Of a stretch of DNA of 64,000 bases, positions 33,190 to 43,631 are shown piece after piece (positions within the stretch are counted from its first letter, which is position 1; the number at the start of each line of letters is the position of its first letter). The notes below the pieces were generated by a model. It was not told the origin of the DNA. It did no database searches and saw only the letters and a list, made by a program, of their open reading frames with translations. The translations under genes were made by a program, and so were the position numbers. This DNA comes from Chionoecetes opilio (lineage: Eukaryota; Arthropoda; Malacostraca; Decapoda; Majidae): the NCBI GenBank assembly GCA_016584305.1, contig JACEEZ010020422.1:1-64000 (forward strand), in the 5' to 3' direction.

Positions 33190-36100
33190 ACTACCATTTT
33201 TTCTCTGCAAAAAATGAAATAATTATTGACATTATCTCTCTGCCATACGTGTTTTGCACCTGGCGCAGATTGGAACAAATTTATATTCTTTTCTTTTTTT
33301 GTTATTAATTACTACCATTATCATTTTTTTATATTCCTTTATCCTCCTATCTTTACCATCATGTCGAACTTATTCCATTCTCTGTTCACTGAAACTGATC
33401 CCAATTCAAATGACATTGCCCTGGAAATTATAAATCAAATGTATGGGCACTCTGATTTTAATGCACTCTCGAGATATTATGACCTCACATCATTCAACAA
33501 TTTAACTACTTCCAGAGGTTCTTCACAACTCAACATCATACATATAAACTCCAGATCGTTACCAAAAAACTTAGAAAGCATTCAGTCCTTTTTGGAGTGT
33601 CTTAACTGTTCCCCAGATATCATTGCAATTTCTGAAACCTGGCTCACGGAAAGCAATAAACATCTATTTGAATTTACAGGATACCACTCCCATCATCTCA
33701 TAAGAAAAACACGGGCTCGAGGAGGTGTCTCCATTTTTGTGTCAGATAAACTAAATTCAGAACAACAAAATGATCTAACTCTAGTTAATGATGACATAGA
33801 AATAAATACAGTTAAGATAACCAGTAATTCTATTAACTTTCTTATTTTCGCTATATACAGACCCAAGAATAAGCATTTAACCGTAGACCAATTTTCTGAC
33901 ATATTGAATGCATTTTTAATGAACAAGGCAATAAATAACAAAATCATTTTAATTGGGGATTTCAATATAAATTTCCTCAACACGAAACCCACGCACCAAC
34001 AAACAATTTCCTTACAAGCATTCAAACTTTAAATTTTACTCCACATATTGCCAGACCTACCAGATTTCCAGATAGTGAACATTTAAGCGCACCATCCCTT
34101 CTTGACCATATATACACAAATTTCTATTAACATTTCACTTCAGGAATAATACACTTTCCTATATCTGACCATCTACCGATTTTCCTGAACATATCAGTCC
34201 CTTCCTTAAGCAATAAACTACATAAAATTGAATTCAGAAACTCAACCCCTGAAAACAAGCAACTTTTTTCCCATAAACTAAACAATACTGCTTGGAACAA
34301 TCTTTTCTCCTCAACTGATGTCGATTTAAACTTCAATGCATTTCTTAAAAAAATTAATGAAATTCACAATAAATGCTTCCCAATAAAAACCAAATTTGTT
34401 TCCGAAAAAAGACTAAAAAACCCTTGGATAACTACATCAGTAATTAGATCAATAAAAATAAAAAACAATTTATATAAGGAATATAAAATTGGTGCAATAT
34501 CCGAAACTTATGATAAGGAATACCGTAACACACTTAACAGTCTGATAAAAAAAGCCAAAATCTCACACTATATGAATATTTTTTACCCAAAATTTAAAAA
34601 TGATACTAAAAGAATATGGAATGCCGTCAACCAACTTAAAAATAATCATAAAAAACATTACCTTAACTACATTTCCCTTAATAGCAAAATACTTAGAGAG
34701 CCCTCAGAAATATCGGAGGCATTCAATGAATACTACGTCAATATAGCTCCAAAACTAGATCAAAACATTCCACCATCTTCTATTGAGCCACACAGCTTCT
34801 TACGGGGTGACTACCCAGCATCTATGGCAGTTCCTCTTGTTCTTCCACAAGATGTTACTAAATTCATCAAATCCCTAAAGAACAAAAAGGGTAATCCACA
34901 CGAAATTTCAGTCTCATTAATTAAAGAAAATTCAAAACAAATGGCCATACCAATTTCCTTATTGTTTAATCACTCTGTTGAAAAGGGAGTATTTCCACAA
35001 TGCCTGAAACACGCCACCGTAATTCCTATCCATAAAAATGGCACAAAAGACAACATCGCTAAAATACAGACCAATTATCATTGCTCAATACATTCTCAAA
35101 AATCTTTGAAACTATAATGAAAACACATTTAACCAGTTTCCTTGCATATAATTCTACATTATCACCTGAACAATTTGGTTTCGACAAGGTTTGAGCACAT
35201 TTGATGCGTTGCAAAAATTTTCTGAAAAATTTACTTGACACTAGATTCACATCTCTCCCTACTAAGCATTTTCGTTGATTTTTCTAAAGCATTTGATACG
35301 GTTAGACACGACATTCTATTACTAAATCTAAAACATTATGGTATCCGTGGCATCATTCATGACTGGTTTAAAGATTATCTCACTAACAGAACCCAGTCTA
35401 TAAAATTTCAAAATCATTTATCAACACCCCGACAAATAAAATATGGAGTTCCACAGGGTAGTGTTTTAGGACCGATTCTATTTCTAAATATATAAAATGA
35501 CCTTCCTCACATATTCGCTCGCCTTAAAAACAATGCTCTTTGCCGACGATGCTACCTTTTTCCTTTCTGGAAATGATACTAAATCAATGTTTGAAATGGC
35601 AAAACTCTAACCTAAAAATCGTCCATGAATGGTGTGTTGCCCAATAGATTAACCGTTAATCTAGATAAAACTTTTTACATGTTTTTCACTAACAGACACA
35701 AAACAATATTACCATCTCTGAAATATAACAATTATATCATAAAATCAACCAAACAACATAATTATTGGGAGTGACATTTGACGAAGCCCTATCTTTTAAA
35801 ACCCATATATCCAAACTTTGTCTGACACTATCTAGGATTGTATCACTATTTTATCAAGTTAGAGACCTCATGCCAAAGAACGTATTAAGAATACTTTACA
35901 ATGCCCATGTATACCACATCTACAATACTGTGTCCCTATCTGGTGTAATACATACCCTAACACATCTTCTACCTTTATTTTGGATACAAAAGAAATTTAT
36001 TAGAATTATTACAAAAAGTGATTATTTTGCTCACACTCAACCTTATTTAAAGAAACTAAGTCCTTAAAATTGTTCGACCTTAACAAATTACATATAGCAC

Positions 36101-36708
36101 TACACATTTACCAAAGTTGTCAACAGAGGTAACATAACAACCCTGCTACCACACCCAATTACTCCACTCGCACATGTGAAGACCTCCGTGTACCCCAGCA
36201 TAACTTAACAATTTTTCAACATTCATTATCCTACTCTGGTCCCAAATTATGGAATTCTGTGCCTAGTCATATAAAAGAATTATCCACAACACGCTCATTC
36301 AAGAATCATTATAAGAACCTTATATTATCTGAATACTAATTATACATTGCCCTACTACTATTTATGCACATTTACTATGTTCATAGTGTCCTGGTCAATA
36401 TTTTTTCTTTTTTTTCCTCATTTACCTGTAAATATATTGTAAACATGGTTGTAACATTTAGGATCTAGTACCACTAAAACTTTTAATGTTAAGTAATTTC
36501 TAGGTAATTATTAGTACTTGAGTATTTTGCCTAGATGGCGACTTTTTTAGTTTTGTAAGAAAACCTTTTTAGATTTCTGCCCAAAAAGCATTGTTGCTTC
36601 CAATGGGCTACTTGCATTTTCAAAATAAACAAAAATGACACTTATCATGTAACCCCCCCTCTTGCAAGTATAATAAAGTGTTTCAAGTGTTTCAAGTGTT
36701 TCAAGTGT
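33190..36708 (+). mobile_element. Near full-length LINE (CR1/L2/Jockey-group)
   Basis: A single element contains, in order, an apurinic-endonuclease domain, a reverse transcriptase and a C-terminal domain on the plus strand, followed by a 3' UTR. The tail carries an AATAAA-containing TATAATAAAG at 36670-36679, then three copies of a GTGTTTCAA 9-mer (36678-36706), the short tandem tail typical of CR1/L2-like LINEs. The 5' part begins within or just after the ATT array; a separate ORF1 is not visible, so the copy may be 5'-truncated. The right end directly abuts the duplicated segment that starts at 36711. Clade assignment within the group needs phylogeny. Confidence 0.82.
33361..36340 (+). pseudogene. 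LINE endonuclease-reverse transcriptase, broken by frameshifts
   Basis: I favour the ATG at 33361 (MSNLFHSL). An upstream in-frame start at 33226 adds an unlikely Phe/Tyr-rich leader. The endonuclease shows HINSRSLPKN, DIIAISETWL with catalytic Glu, ARGGVSIFV, IYRPKN and LIGDFNINF, then after a frame change LLDHIYTNFY and ISDHLPIFL, so all key endonuclease motifs are present. After a stop at 34030 the reverse transcriptase follows. It shows NAVNQLKNN; FPQCLKHATVIPIHK; FVDFSKAFDTVRHDILL with the motif A Asp; GVPQGSVLGPILFL, which is motif B; and FADDATFFLSG, the catalytic ADD near 35535. A C-terminal LGVTFDEALSFKTHI-like part and a final SRLWNSVP-like end lie near 36250. About five frame changes or stops interrupt it, so no working protein is made, but divergence looks modest compared with the other LINE pieces. 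Confidence 0.85.
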
Positions 36709-36710
36709 CC

Positions 36711-37706
36711 ACCACCTGTGTTTGGTGGGCCTTCAGCCCACCAAACACAGCTTTCTGGAGTCTGTGTTTGGTGGGCCGAAGGCCCACCAAACACAGACTC
36801 TCCAGATAGGCCCTTCTAACTTTCCTGAAATCATGGATGTAGAAATGTATGTATTAACGCCTTACCCATCACCCCCCACCCATTCACTCACCCATTACCC
36901 ATCACCCCCCACCCATTCACTCACCCATTACCCATCACCCCGCACCCATTCACTCACCCATTACCCATCACCTCCCACCTATTCCCTCACCCATTACCCA
37001 TCACCTCCCACCTATTCCCTCACCCATTCACTCACCCATCACCCCACACCCATTACCCATCACCCCACCCATTCACTCACCCATTACCCATCACCCTACA
37101 TCAAGGTTTCCTCAATTCTCGCAACCCACATTTTTTTTTCACAATACTTGCTTATAGGCTGCTAAAAAAAAGAAGAAAAAAGTGATCGGATCATCTCATA
37201 AATGGGCTTAAAAGTTGCCCCTGGTCGAGCTGGTTCCAAAACTGTATCATATGGTGGGATTGGGGCACGGGGGGCGGCACCTATCGCGGACACACACACA
37301 CACACACTTTCGCTTATATTATTATAGATTTTAGCATCACAACATACTTGTATGTGTCACTGAAGACATGTACCGTACCGTAGATAACAGTAAAGTCGCC
37401 ACCTGCAGTCATGTCTCCAGGCGCCAAATATTACGAATTATAGCATCACTACTGATTTGCAGAGGTGGGCAGTCCGCAATTCCGCAACTTGCGGAATGGT
37501 AAATCGGTTGCGGAATTGCGCAATTACAGATGCCTGAAAAAATTGCGGAATTGCGAATTGCGGACCGCCAAAATTTTAAAGCGCAATCGCAATAACTTGC
37601 GGAATGGGTAATTCGATTGCCAAATTGCGCAATTACGGAAGCCTGAAAAAAATGCGGAATTGCGGGTTGTGGACCGCCAAATTTTGAAAACGCACGCAAT
37701 AATTAT
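36711..37706 (+). repeat. Segmental duplication, unit 1 (R3 copy 2 plus hAT 5' end)
   Basis: Nearly identical to 38003-38975 at a period of about 1257 bases. In order it holds a pair of hairpins built from TGTGTTTGGTGGGC (36715-36798); the R3 tandem of CCCATTCACTCA / CCCATTACCCATCACC (36860-37090); an A-rich tract; the GGTTCCAAAACTGTA-to-GGCGGCACC block; an (AC)n run; and the first 248 bases of a hAT element (from 37460). Pro/Thr/Ser-rich frames are repeat artefacts. The unit stops at an ambiguous base (N at 37708). Confidence 0.85.
36715..36798. repeat. Two adjacent hairpins sharing one stem sequence
   Basis: CTGTGTTTGGTGGGCCTTCAG/CCCACCAAACACAG (36715-36750) and CTGTGTTTGGTGGGCC GAA GGCCCACCAAACACAG (36762-36797) are each near-perfect palindromes with 15-16-bp stems and 3-5-base loops, 11 bases apart. 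Degenerate copies recur at 38008-38087. Confidence 0.85.
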
Positions 37707-38002
37707 CNACGCTTCTCGGTGCGACTTGACTAGTAGAACATGCGGGGAAACGACCAGAGCTTCTCTTCTGCTGATAACATGAAACACATGTGCCGACCAT
37801 AAGACTAAAGTAATTTCACGAAAAATTACAATATTCGCAATTTGCTGAAACAACTTCTTAGGAACTTAATGTACCGTCAAAACACTATATTGGCCACTGC
37901 ACTAATGTCCCAGGCGCCATATATTACGAACTAGCCGCAAAGCGCCCTCCGGCGGACTTTTTGGCTAGCTCCTGCGGAGGGCTATTGTTGGGCCTTCGTC
38001 GG
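37707..38002. other. Spacer between duplicated units
   Basis: Starts at the N (37708). Its right part, CCAGGCGCCATATATTACGA then ACTAGCCGCAAAGCGCCCTC (37910-37960), partly repeats a block found inside each unit (CCAGGCGCCAAATATTACGA) and is the inverted counterpart of 29461-29506. GCCCTCCGCAGGAGC / CGGAGGGC self-pairs. Confidence 0.55.
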
Positions 38003-38975
38003 CCCACCACCTGTGTTTGGTGGGTTTAGCCCACCAAACACAGCTTTCTGGAGAGTGTGTTTGGTGGGCCTTCGCCCACCAAACACAGATTCTCCAGATA
38101 GCCCCTTCTAACTTTCCTGAATCACGGATGTAAGAAATGTATGTATTAACGCCTTACCCATCACCCCCCACCCATTCACTCACCCATTACCATCACCCCC
38201 CACCCATTCACTCACCCATTACCCATCACCACACACCCATTCACACACCCATTACCCATCACCTCCCACCTATTCCCTCACACATCACCCCCCACCCATT
38301 CACTCACCCATTACCCATCACCCCACCCATTCACTCACCCATTACGCATCACCCTACATCAAGGTTTCCTCAATTCTCGCAACCCACATTTTTTTTCACA
38401 ATACTCGCTAATAGGCTGCTAAAAAAAGAAAAAAAGAAGTGATCGATCATCTCATAAATGGGCTTAAAAGTTGCCCCTGGTCGAGCTGGTTCCAAAACTG
38501 TACCATATGGTGGGATTGGGGCACGGGGGGCGGCACCTATCGCGGACACACACACACACACACTTTCGCTTATATTATTATAGATTTTAGCATCACAACA
38601 TACTTGTATGTGTCACTGAAGACATGTACCGTACCGTAGATAACAGTAAAGTCGCCACCTGCAGTCATGTCTCCAGGCGCCAAATATTACGAATTATAGC
38701 ATCACTACTGATTTGCAGAGGTGGGCAGTCCGCAATTTTAGTCCGATTCCGCAACTTGCGGAATGGTAAATCGGTTGCGGAATTGCGCAATTACAGATGC
38801 CTGAAAAAATTGCGGAATTGCGAATTGCGGACCGCCAAAATTTTAAAGCGCAATCGCAATAACTTGCGGAATGGGTAATTCGGTTGCCGAATTGCGCAAT
38901 TACGGATGCCTGAAAAAAATGCGGAATTGCGGGTTTTGGACCGCCAAAATTTTGAAACGCAACCGCAATAATTGT
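38003..38975 (+). repeat. Segmental duplication, unit 2 (R3 copy 3 plus hAT 5' end)
   Basis: Second copy of the unit at 36711-37706. The segment from ATCATCTCATAAATGGGCTT to the start of the hAT terminus differs by only one or two bases over about 280 positions, so the duplication is recent or artefactual. Differences are a shorter CACCCATTAC tandem and a TTTAGTCCGATTC insertion in the hAT end. In this copy the hAT element continues to its right terminus at 41149. Confidence 0.85.
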
Positions 38976-39462
38976 GACGATCACCACCTTCAAAATGGCA
39001 AGTGCCTGCGTTAACATAAGTTCCCACCAAATATGGTGGAGACGACACTGCCAACTGCCAATGAGCCGTGTTTTTGTCGTCCAAGCACCGTCTTGGATTA
39101 CGAAGACCACTCCAATAACACTTGCTGAAATGTGTGTTATACTGCTTTGTGATATTGTTTGCAATGTTTGGGACTGATTATTATTTCGGCCCCTACCAAG
39201 CTTGTTGTGTTTTTGTCGCAGAAACCAATCAGTTTTCAATTGCGAGAAAAAACGGTCTTCGTACCAAGACCAAGCAAGCATCGTCCAGCATCGCTAGCTA
39301 GTGTTGTAGCTAGTGTAGCAAAGTCACTCACTCAGTCAGTGCGTTCTGGGACTTGGGATTGAGAGCGTGTACGCTCACTACGCTGGCCGTGTGTGTGATT
39401 ACTGATTTATCCTACATATACTGTTGTTGTGTTAGTGAAGTACTAAGATTGCACAAATTAGA

Positions 39463-39522
39463 CAATAGACACTGGTTACTGGCAGTGGTTAGTGGTTAGT
39501 AACCACTAACCAGTGTCTATTG
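39463..39522. repeat. Hairpin 1 in hAT element
   Basis: CAATAGACACTGGTTA (39463-39478) pairs exactly with TAACCAGTGTCTATTG (39507-39522). The interior GTGGTTAGTGGTTAGTAACCACT extends the fold. Confidence 0.9.
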
Positions 39523-39570
39523 TGGTTAATAAACGGGTTTATTAACTTATATATAGGATAACAATAGGCT

Positions 39571-39800
39571 TAATAAACGGCGTTTAGTAATAAACGGCTA
39601 ATTTTTGCTCTCTGTCTAATTTGTAATTTCAGTAATTTCAAATTTGTCTTATATTTTGCAGATTGTGCTCATATAATTACGTTTAGTAACGCTAATTTAT
39701 TGAGCACAATCTGCAAAATATAAGACAAATTTGAAATGACTGAAATTACATATTAGACAGAAGCAAAAATTGCCGTTTATTTACTAAACGCCGTTTATTA
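39571..39800. repeat. Hairpin 2 in hAT element, ~100-bp stem
   Basis: TAATAAACGGCGTTTAGTAA ... GCAGATTGTGCTCA pairs with TGAGCACAATCTGC ... TTACTAAACGCCGTTTATTA. The stem is about 100 bp with a few mismatches and a ~28-base loop. A TATTTTGCAG sequence, splice-acceptor-like, lies in the left arm. Confidence 0.92.
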
Positions 39801-39840
39801 AGTCTATTTTTGCTTCTGAAAATTAGCAAATTTAACCAGA

Positions 39841-40067
39841 ATGGACAAGTTTTTGCCGCCATCTCCGTTGCCTAGGAGTATGAGTATGAGTGTGGATACA
39901 CTGGATACTCATAGTGTTAGAAGTGCTGATTGTGTCAGAAGTGACTTGGAGGCTCAGGATGATCTCCCCAGCACTCAGCCACTCAGCCAGAGCACTGAGC
40001 GTGAGAGCAGCCAGGGCCAGGAAACAGGTGGAGAGAAGCTTCCAGCTAACTTGAGTCACTTGGACAT
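39841..40067 (+). CDS. First coding exon of a hAT-encoded protein
   Basis: The ATG at 39841 opens a 75-codon exon beginning MDKFLPPSPLPRSMSM and ending NLSHLDM-like. It is interrupted by ACAT|GTAAGTTATT, a strong consensus splice donor at 40068. Composition is Ser/Asp/Gln-rich with no domain, which fits the disordered N-terminal leader that precedes the BED zinc finger in many hAT transposases. No downstream exon for the BED or catalytic parts can be found before the right terminus at 41149, so only the leader remains. The frame has no stops or frameshifts, unlike most coding remnants in the window. Assignment to a transposase rests on position inside the hAT ends, not on homology. Confidence 0.5.
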
Positions 40068-40124
40068 GTAAGTTATTCCTTTATCTACTGAGTATTTAGT
40101 AATTTAATTTGGTCAATTTACAGC

Positions 40125-40199
40125 TTCACTCAACCAACGATTTTCTGATGCGCCTTATTATATACATAAGGCGCATCAGAAAATCGTTGGTTGGGTGAA
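40125..40199. repeat. Hairpin 3 in hAT element, 34-bp stem
   Basis: TTCACTCAACCAACGATTTT then CTGATGCGCCTTAT (40125-40158) pairs with ATAAGGCGCATCAG then AAAATCGTTGGTTGGGTGAA (40166-40199), with one mismatch and a 7-base loop. It lies 57 bases after the splice donor, in what would be the intron. Confidence 0.93.
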
Positions 40200-41149
40200 A
40201 CTATAAATTATCCTTTAATTTACTAGTTAAAAGTTAAAACATAGAAAAATTGTTATAAGGCTGAATAAAAGGCGATATTTATTCAATATATATTTGATTA
40301 TTTGTAAACACAGTCATCAACAGAGAGCAGCCTGCGCGGCGATTTATTTAGTTAACGCTCATTTTTGCAAGGTACTACTGCATTTATCAGAAAACGAAAT
40401 ATATCAATGGAAAGCTAATACAATTCTGCTTCTATTGATATCTTCCATGTAATATGTTTGTCCCACAAAGTGTTACATGACGATACGTTTTAAGTGAATT
40501 TTAAGTTTATGCTATTTCTTCCGAGTCTCATAATGGCTTTATTTAATGTGTTTTACTGTGTTTTATGTGATAATCTTATAGAACCAAACTTTCCAAGATA
40601 ACAGTCTATCCTTTATACATGTATAACATGATATACTGCGGGGTCATGCCTTGAGATCTTCCCCGGGTCTAGAGTGAAGGCCCTGGCACTAAGATGGCGC
40701 CCCAGTAGCGTTTAACATAGGGCATATAATGGCGTTACCCTCTTTCATATAGATACCCTAGTCATCTAGTGATTACTAGCCAGTAGACTGTGAAGTGTAA
40801 AAGTAAAGAAAAACACTAAAAGAGACAAAGACTTAATTGTGAATGACAAGTAACAAGTATAGACAGAAACAATAGCAAGACAAAGTATAAAAATAACACC
40901 AATAAAAAGTTTTGAGACATTTTTGTTTTAATTGTAGGTGTTTTGTAGAGTTTATAGACATTTTGGTTTTAATTGTAGGTTTTTTTTTTTATTGTAGGTG
41001 TCAAAATTAGTTTGCGGAATTGCGGAATTGCAGATGCATTGCGAAAAGCCCATCTAAAAAAAAATTGCGGAATTGCGATGGGGGACTGTGCGGGTCAAAT
41101 TGCGGAATTGTGATTGGGATTGAAAAAAAAATTGCGATGCCCACCTCTG

Positions 41150-41480
41150 CGATTTTATGTGCCACTGAAGATGATCACAGTATTTATATCATGACTGTAT
41201 AATGTACCTTTTTTTTCGCGTTGTATTATGCTTTGTACTGCAAGTATGACGGTTTCAAATTTCGCTACGCATTTTTTTTTTCGGGCACGACGACGGGGTA
41301 CGACACCTAAAAAAAACACCGATGGCACTACTATTGGTAGCCCTTTTAGATTTTTTTAGAAATTTGTTATTTATACCCCTTATGCCAGATGAAAAAAAAA
41401 TGACACCTCTCCAGATCCCCCTTTAAACTTTGCTGAATCAGGGATGTAGAAATGAAAGTATTCACGCCCCACCGTCTGTA
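41150..41480 (+). repeat. R3-related flank of the hAT element
   Basis: TATGTGCCACTGAAGA just right of the hAT end resembles TATGTGTCACTGAAGA left of it. 41405-41475 (CTCCAGATCC ... AACTTTGCTGAATCAGGGATGTAGAAATG ... ACGCC) resembles the R3 block at 38092-38150. The element therefore sits inside an R3-type repeat. Confidence 0.5.
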
Positions 41481-43130
41481 AACAAAAAAAAAAAATTTTC
41501 CTGGCGACTTAAACTGTTACTAGGGTACTTATGTTATGTATATGTAAACTACTACTGTGCACGTGTTGACGTGTATGCTAAAACTCTATTATATCCCCCC
41601 TGCGCATTATATGCGTGGCGACTATGATGTGTTATTAAGTAAAAGAAAAGAAATTTCTCATTCTTTTTTCATAGTCCCCCCTCAACTTTACTTCCCATTG
41701 AAAGTCAAATAAATAAAACGCCGCTTTTTAAAAAAAGTGTGCTTTCTGCCCCCGGGCCCCCACTCATCCCCTCAGCCATAAAACCGAATGGTGGGGCCTC
41801 CGATGTTTTTTGCGACATCATCCACCCCAAAACTGGCCTGGACTGGACTGGACCAGGGGGGGGTGTGGAAGTGCCCTAAGGTAAGGCAAAAAACGCCTCC
41901 CCCTCTTCAGGCGCTTTTTAACGGCCCGGGTAAGGCACCGCTAAAGCCCTGACATCGAAAATTCAGGGGCCCTTTTTCCTGCCTTACACCTCCAAGCCTA
42001 TGGCGTGGGCTGGGCCGGATCCCTAGCCCAAACCGTTGCCTATCTACGCTGCTTAGCAACTTCACCAAACCAAGGTTGAACACTTTTCTGCTGAAGCAAG
42101 GGATGTGTCCCTCCCCCCCTAACCAAGCCTTATGGGAAGGACACACCGTTCTCCCCCGCCAAAAGCTGTTTCATCACATTTACGTCAAAGCAGGTTTTTT
42201 ACCACTTATAATTTTTGCATTAGGGCTTTCCATACCCATGATAAACTTAAGGTGTGGGCCCAATTTCCCGGGGCAGTGATGAAAATTTTAAAACCAACTT
42301 TCCGGAAAAATAGAAATGAATAAAAAAAATGAAAAAAAAGTTTAGACACGATTTCAATTTGCTCTCATTATCTTATTATATGTATAGTTTACTGCAAGTT
42401 TTATGCATTCATGATATGCACTAATGTCTCGTGAAGATGGTGGTATGTTCAGCTGTCCTAAATATAATCTGGTAGTATGATAATACCGATAATAGTACAA
42501 ACATTTTAGTGCGGGCGGAGCACCTGCCGCCCCCGCCCGCCGCCCGCCGCCCGCCGCCCGCCCTAACCAACACACAACACAACATTTCTTATCACCAGCA
42601 TATAACACCCTATAATGCTGCATTAGTCTTGCACGATCAATGCATACACACCTTGCAACACTATTAATACGTAAACACCAATTGTTACGTTGTAGGAACT
42701 GAAACAAGGCTGTATTTGCTTTATAAACAGAAGATGAATGTCTGTCAAAGGCCCACAGCAGCTCACTAAGTCAGGGTCTGACCATGCCTTAGTTTTCAGC
42801 GCCTTTAGCGGTGCCACTAAGGCAGCAATCTCGACTGAGCATGGCGGTGGGAGGGCGTTTCGCCTTACCACAGGCGCCCTAGTATATAGGGCGCCCTAGC
42901 TCACTCTCAGCATCTGGCCCCAGGGCGGTGAACGTCGCGAAAACGCGCTATTTGTTTACATATGGCGCCGGACAAAAGGCTTCCGCTGGGTGACTCCCAA
43001 GTTCCCAACTCAAGTTCAAGTTTTAGATCGTACTCTACCGTACTCGCGACACACCAAAATTGGACCAAAATTATTTCTTCATACCAACATCATTTTGGTA
43101 TGAAATACCTCGCGAGTAGCCCCCTATAGC
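41481..43130. other. Stretch without recognisable gene
   Basis: 41700-42350 is GC-richer, with C runs and CCTTACACCTCC/GGTAAGGC motifs. 42525-42563 is (CCGCCCG)n. 42830-42900 has GGCGCCCTAGTATATAGGGCGCCC, a 24-base near-palindrome at about 42871-42898. Frames are short and unconvincing. Confidence 0.35.
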
Positions 43131-43150
43131 ATAGATAGATAGATAGATAA
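43131..43150 (+). repeat. (GATA)n microsatellite at the insertion site
   Basis: ATAGATAGATAGATAGATAA directly precedes the CACTG terminus of the next element. Its last three bases form the left TAA duplication. Confidence 0.85.
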
Positions 43151-43270
43151 CACTGGGGAACAATTTGAAGAAAAAAAATTGTTGAGTTAGATTTTTGAGC
43201 TGATTTAGACTAAAATTGGCATGCTGATTCCAAATCTGTTAGTCAGTTTTTTTCTAGCACGTCAAGTTTT
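43151..43270. repeat. Left terminal inverted repeat of the CACTG element
   Basis: About 120 bases pairing with 45499-45607. The outer 13 bases are perfect; the inner part ends at CACGTCAAGTTTTT. Confidence 0.85.
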
Positions 43271-43631
43271 TTCTCCACAGCTTACCATCCAGATAAGCAA
43301 AATTCCACTTGTGAGCTGTAGTAAAACTTGCCAGCTGATTACGATTTGACTCATCGAGAGCTATGTGGCAACTTGTTTGTGCAGTTACAATTGAGACAGT
43401 GCGGTGAGAGGTGTGTGCAGCTCCCAATAGGTCAGTACTATCAATATCTGCAAACAGAAAGCTAGCATAGTAGGAATTAGGAGGATTTGTTATGGCTTTT
43501 CTCTTAACCTTGTAACAACATACCATTGTAATTTCTATTTCGTTTTATGCTGTTTTTTTTTTCTTCAAAGCTTGTAACTATTCCACTTAGTGTTTTTATT
43601 TACATAGGTATATATTTCTTTGTTTCAGATC

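Larger units (their letters stand above)
38716..41149 (+). mobile_element. 2.4-kb hAT-type element with hairpins and one coding exon
   Basis: The left end is CAGAGGTGGGCAGTCCGCAA. The right end, reversed, is CAGAGGTGGGCATCGCAATT. CAGAGGTGGGCA is a typical hAT terminus. Both subterminal regions are dense in TTGCGGAATTGCG motifs, with a 112-bp subterminal unit repeated twice on the left, as expected of transposase-binding sites. The flanking octamers (CTGATTTG and CGATTTTA) are related but not identical, so the 8-bp target duplication is at best imperfect. Inside are an ATG exon ending at a good splice donor (39841-40067) and three long hairpins. No zinc-finger, catalytic or dimerisation part of a transposase is visible, so it is non-autonomous, probably by internal deletion. 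Confidence 0.72.

Noticed and set aside
33226..33360. Upstream start for the LINE protein at 33226
   Set aside because: The leader is Phe/Tyr-rich and encoded by T-rich sequence; the ATG at 33361 begins sequence typical of the family.
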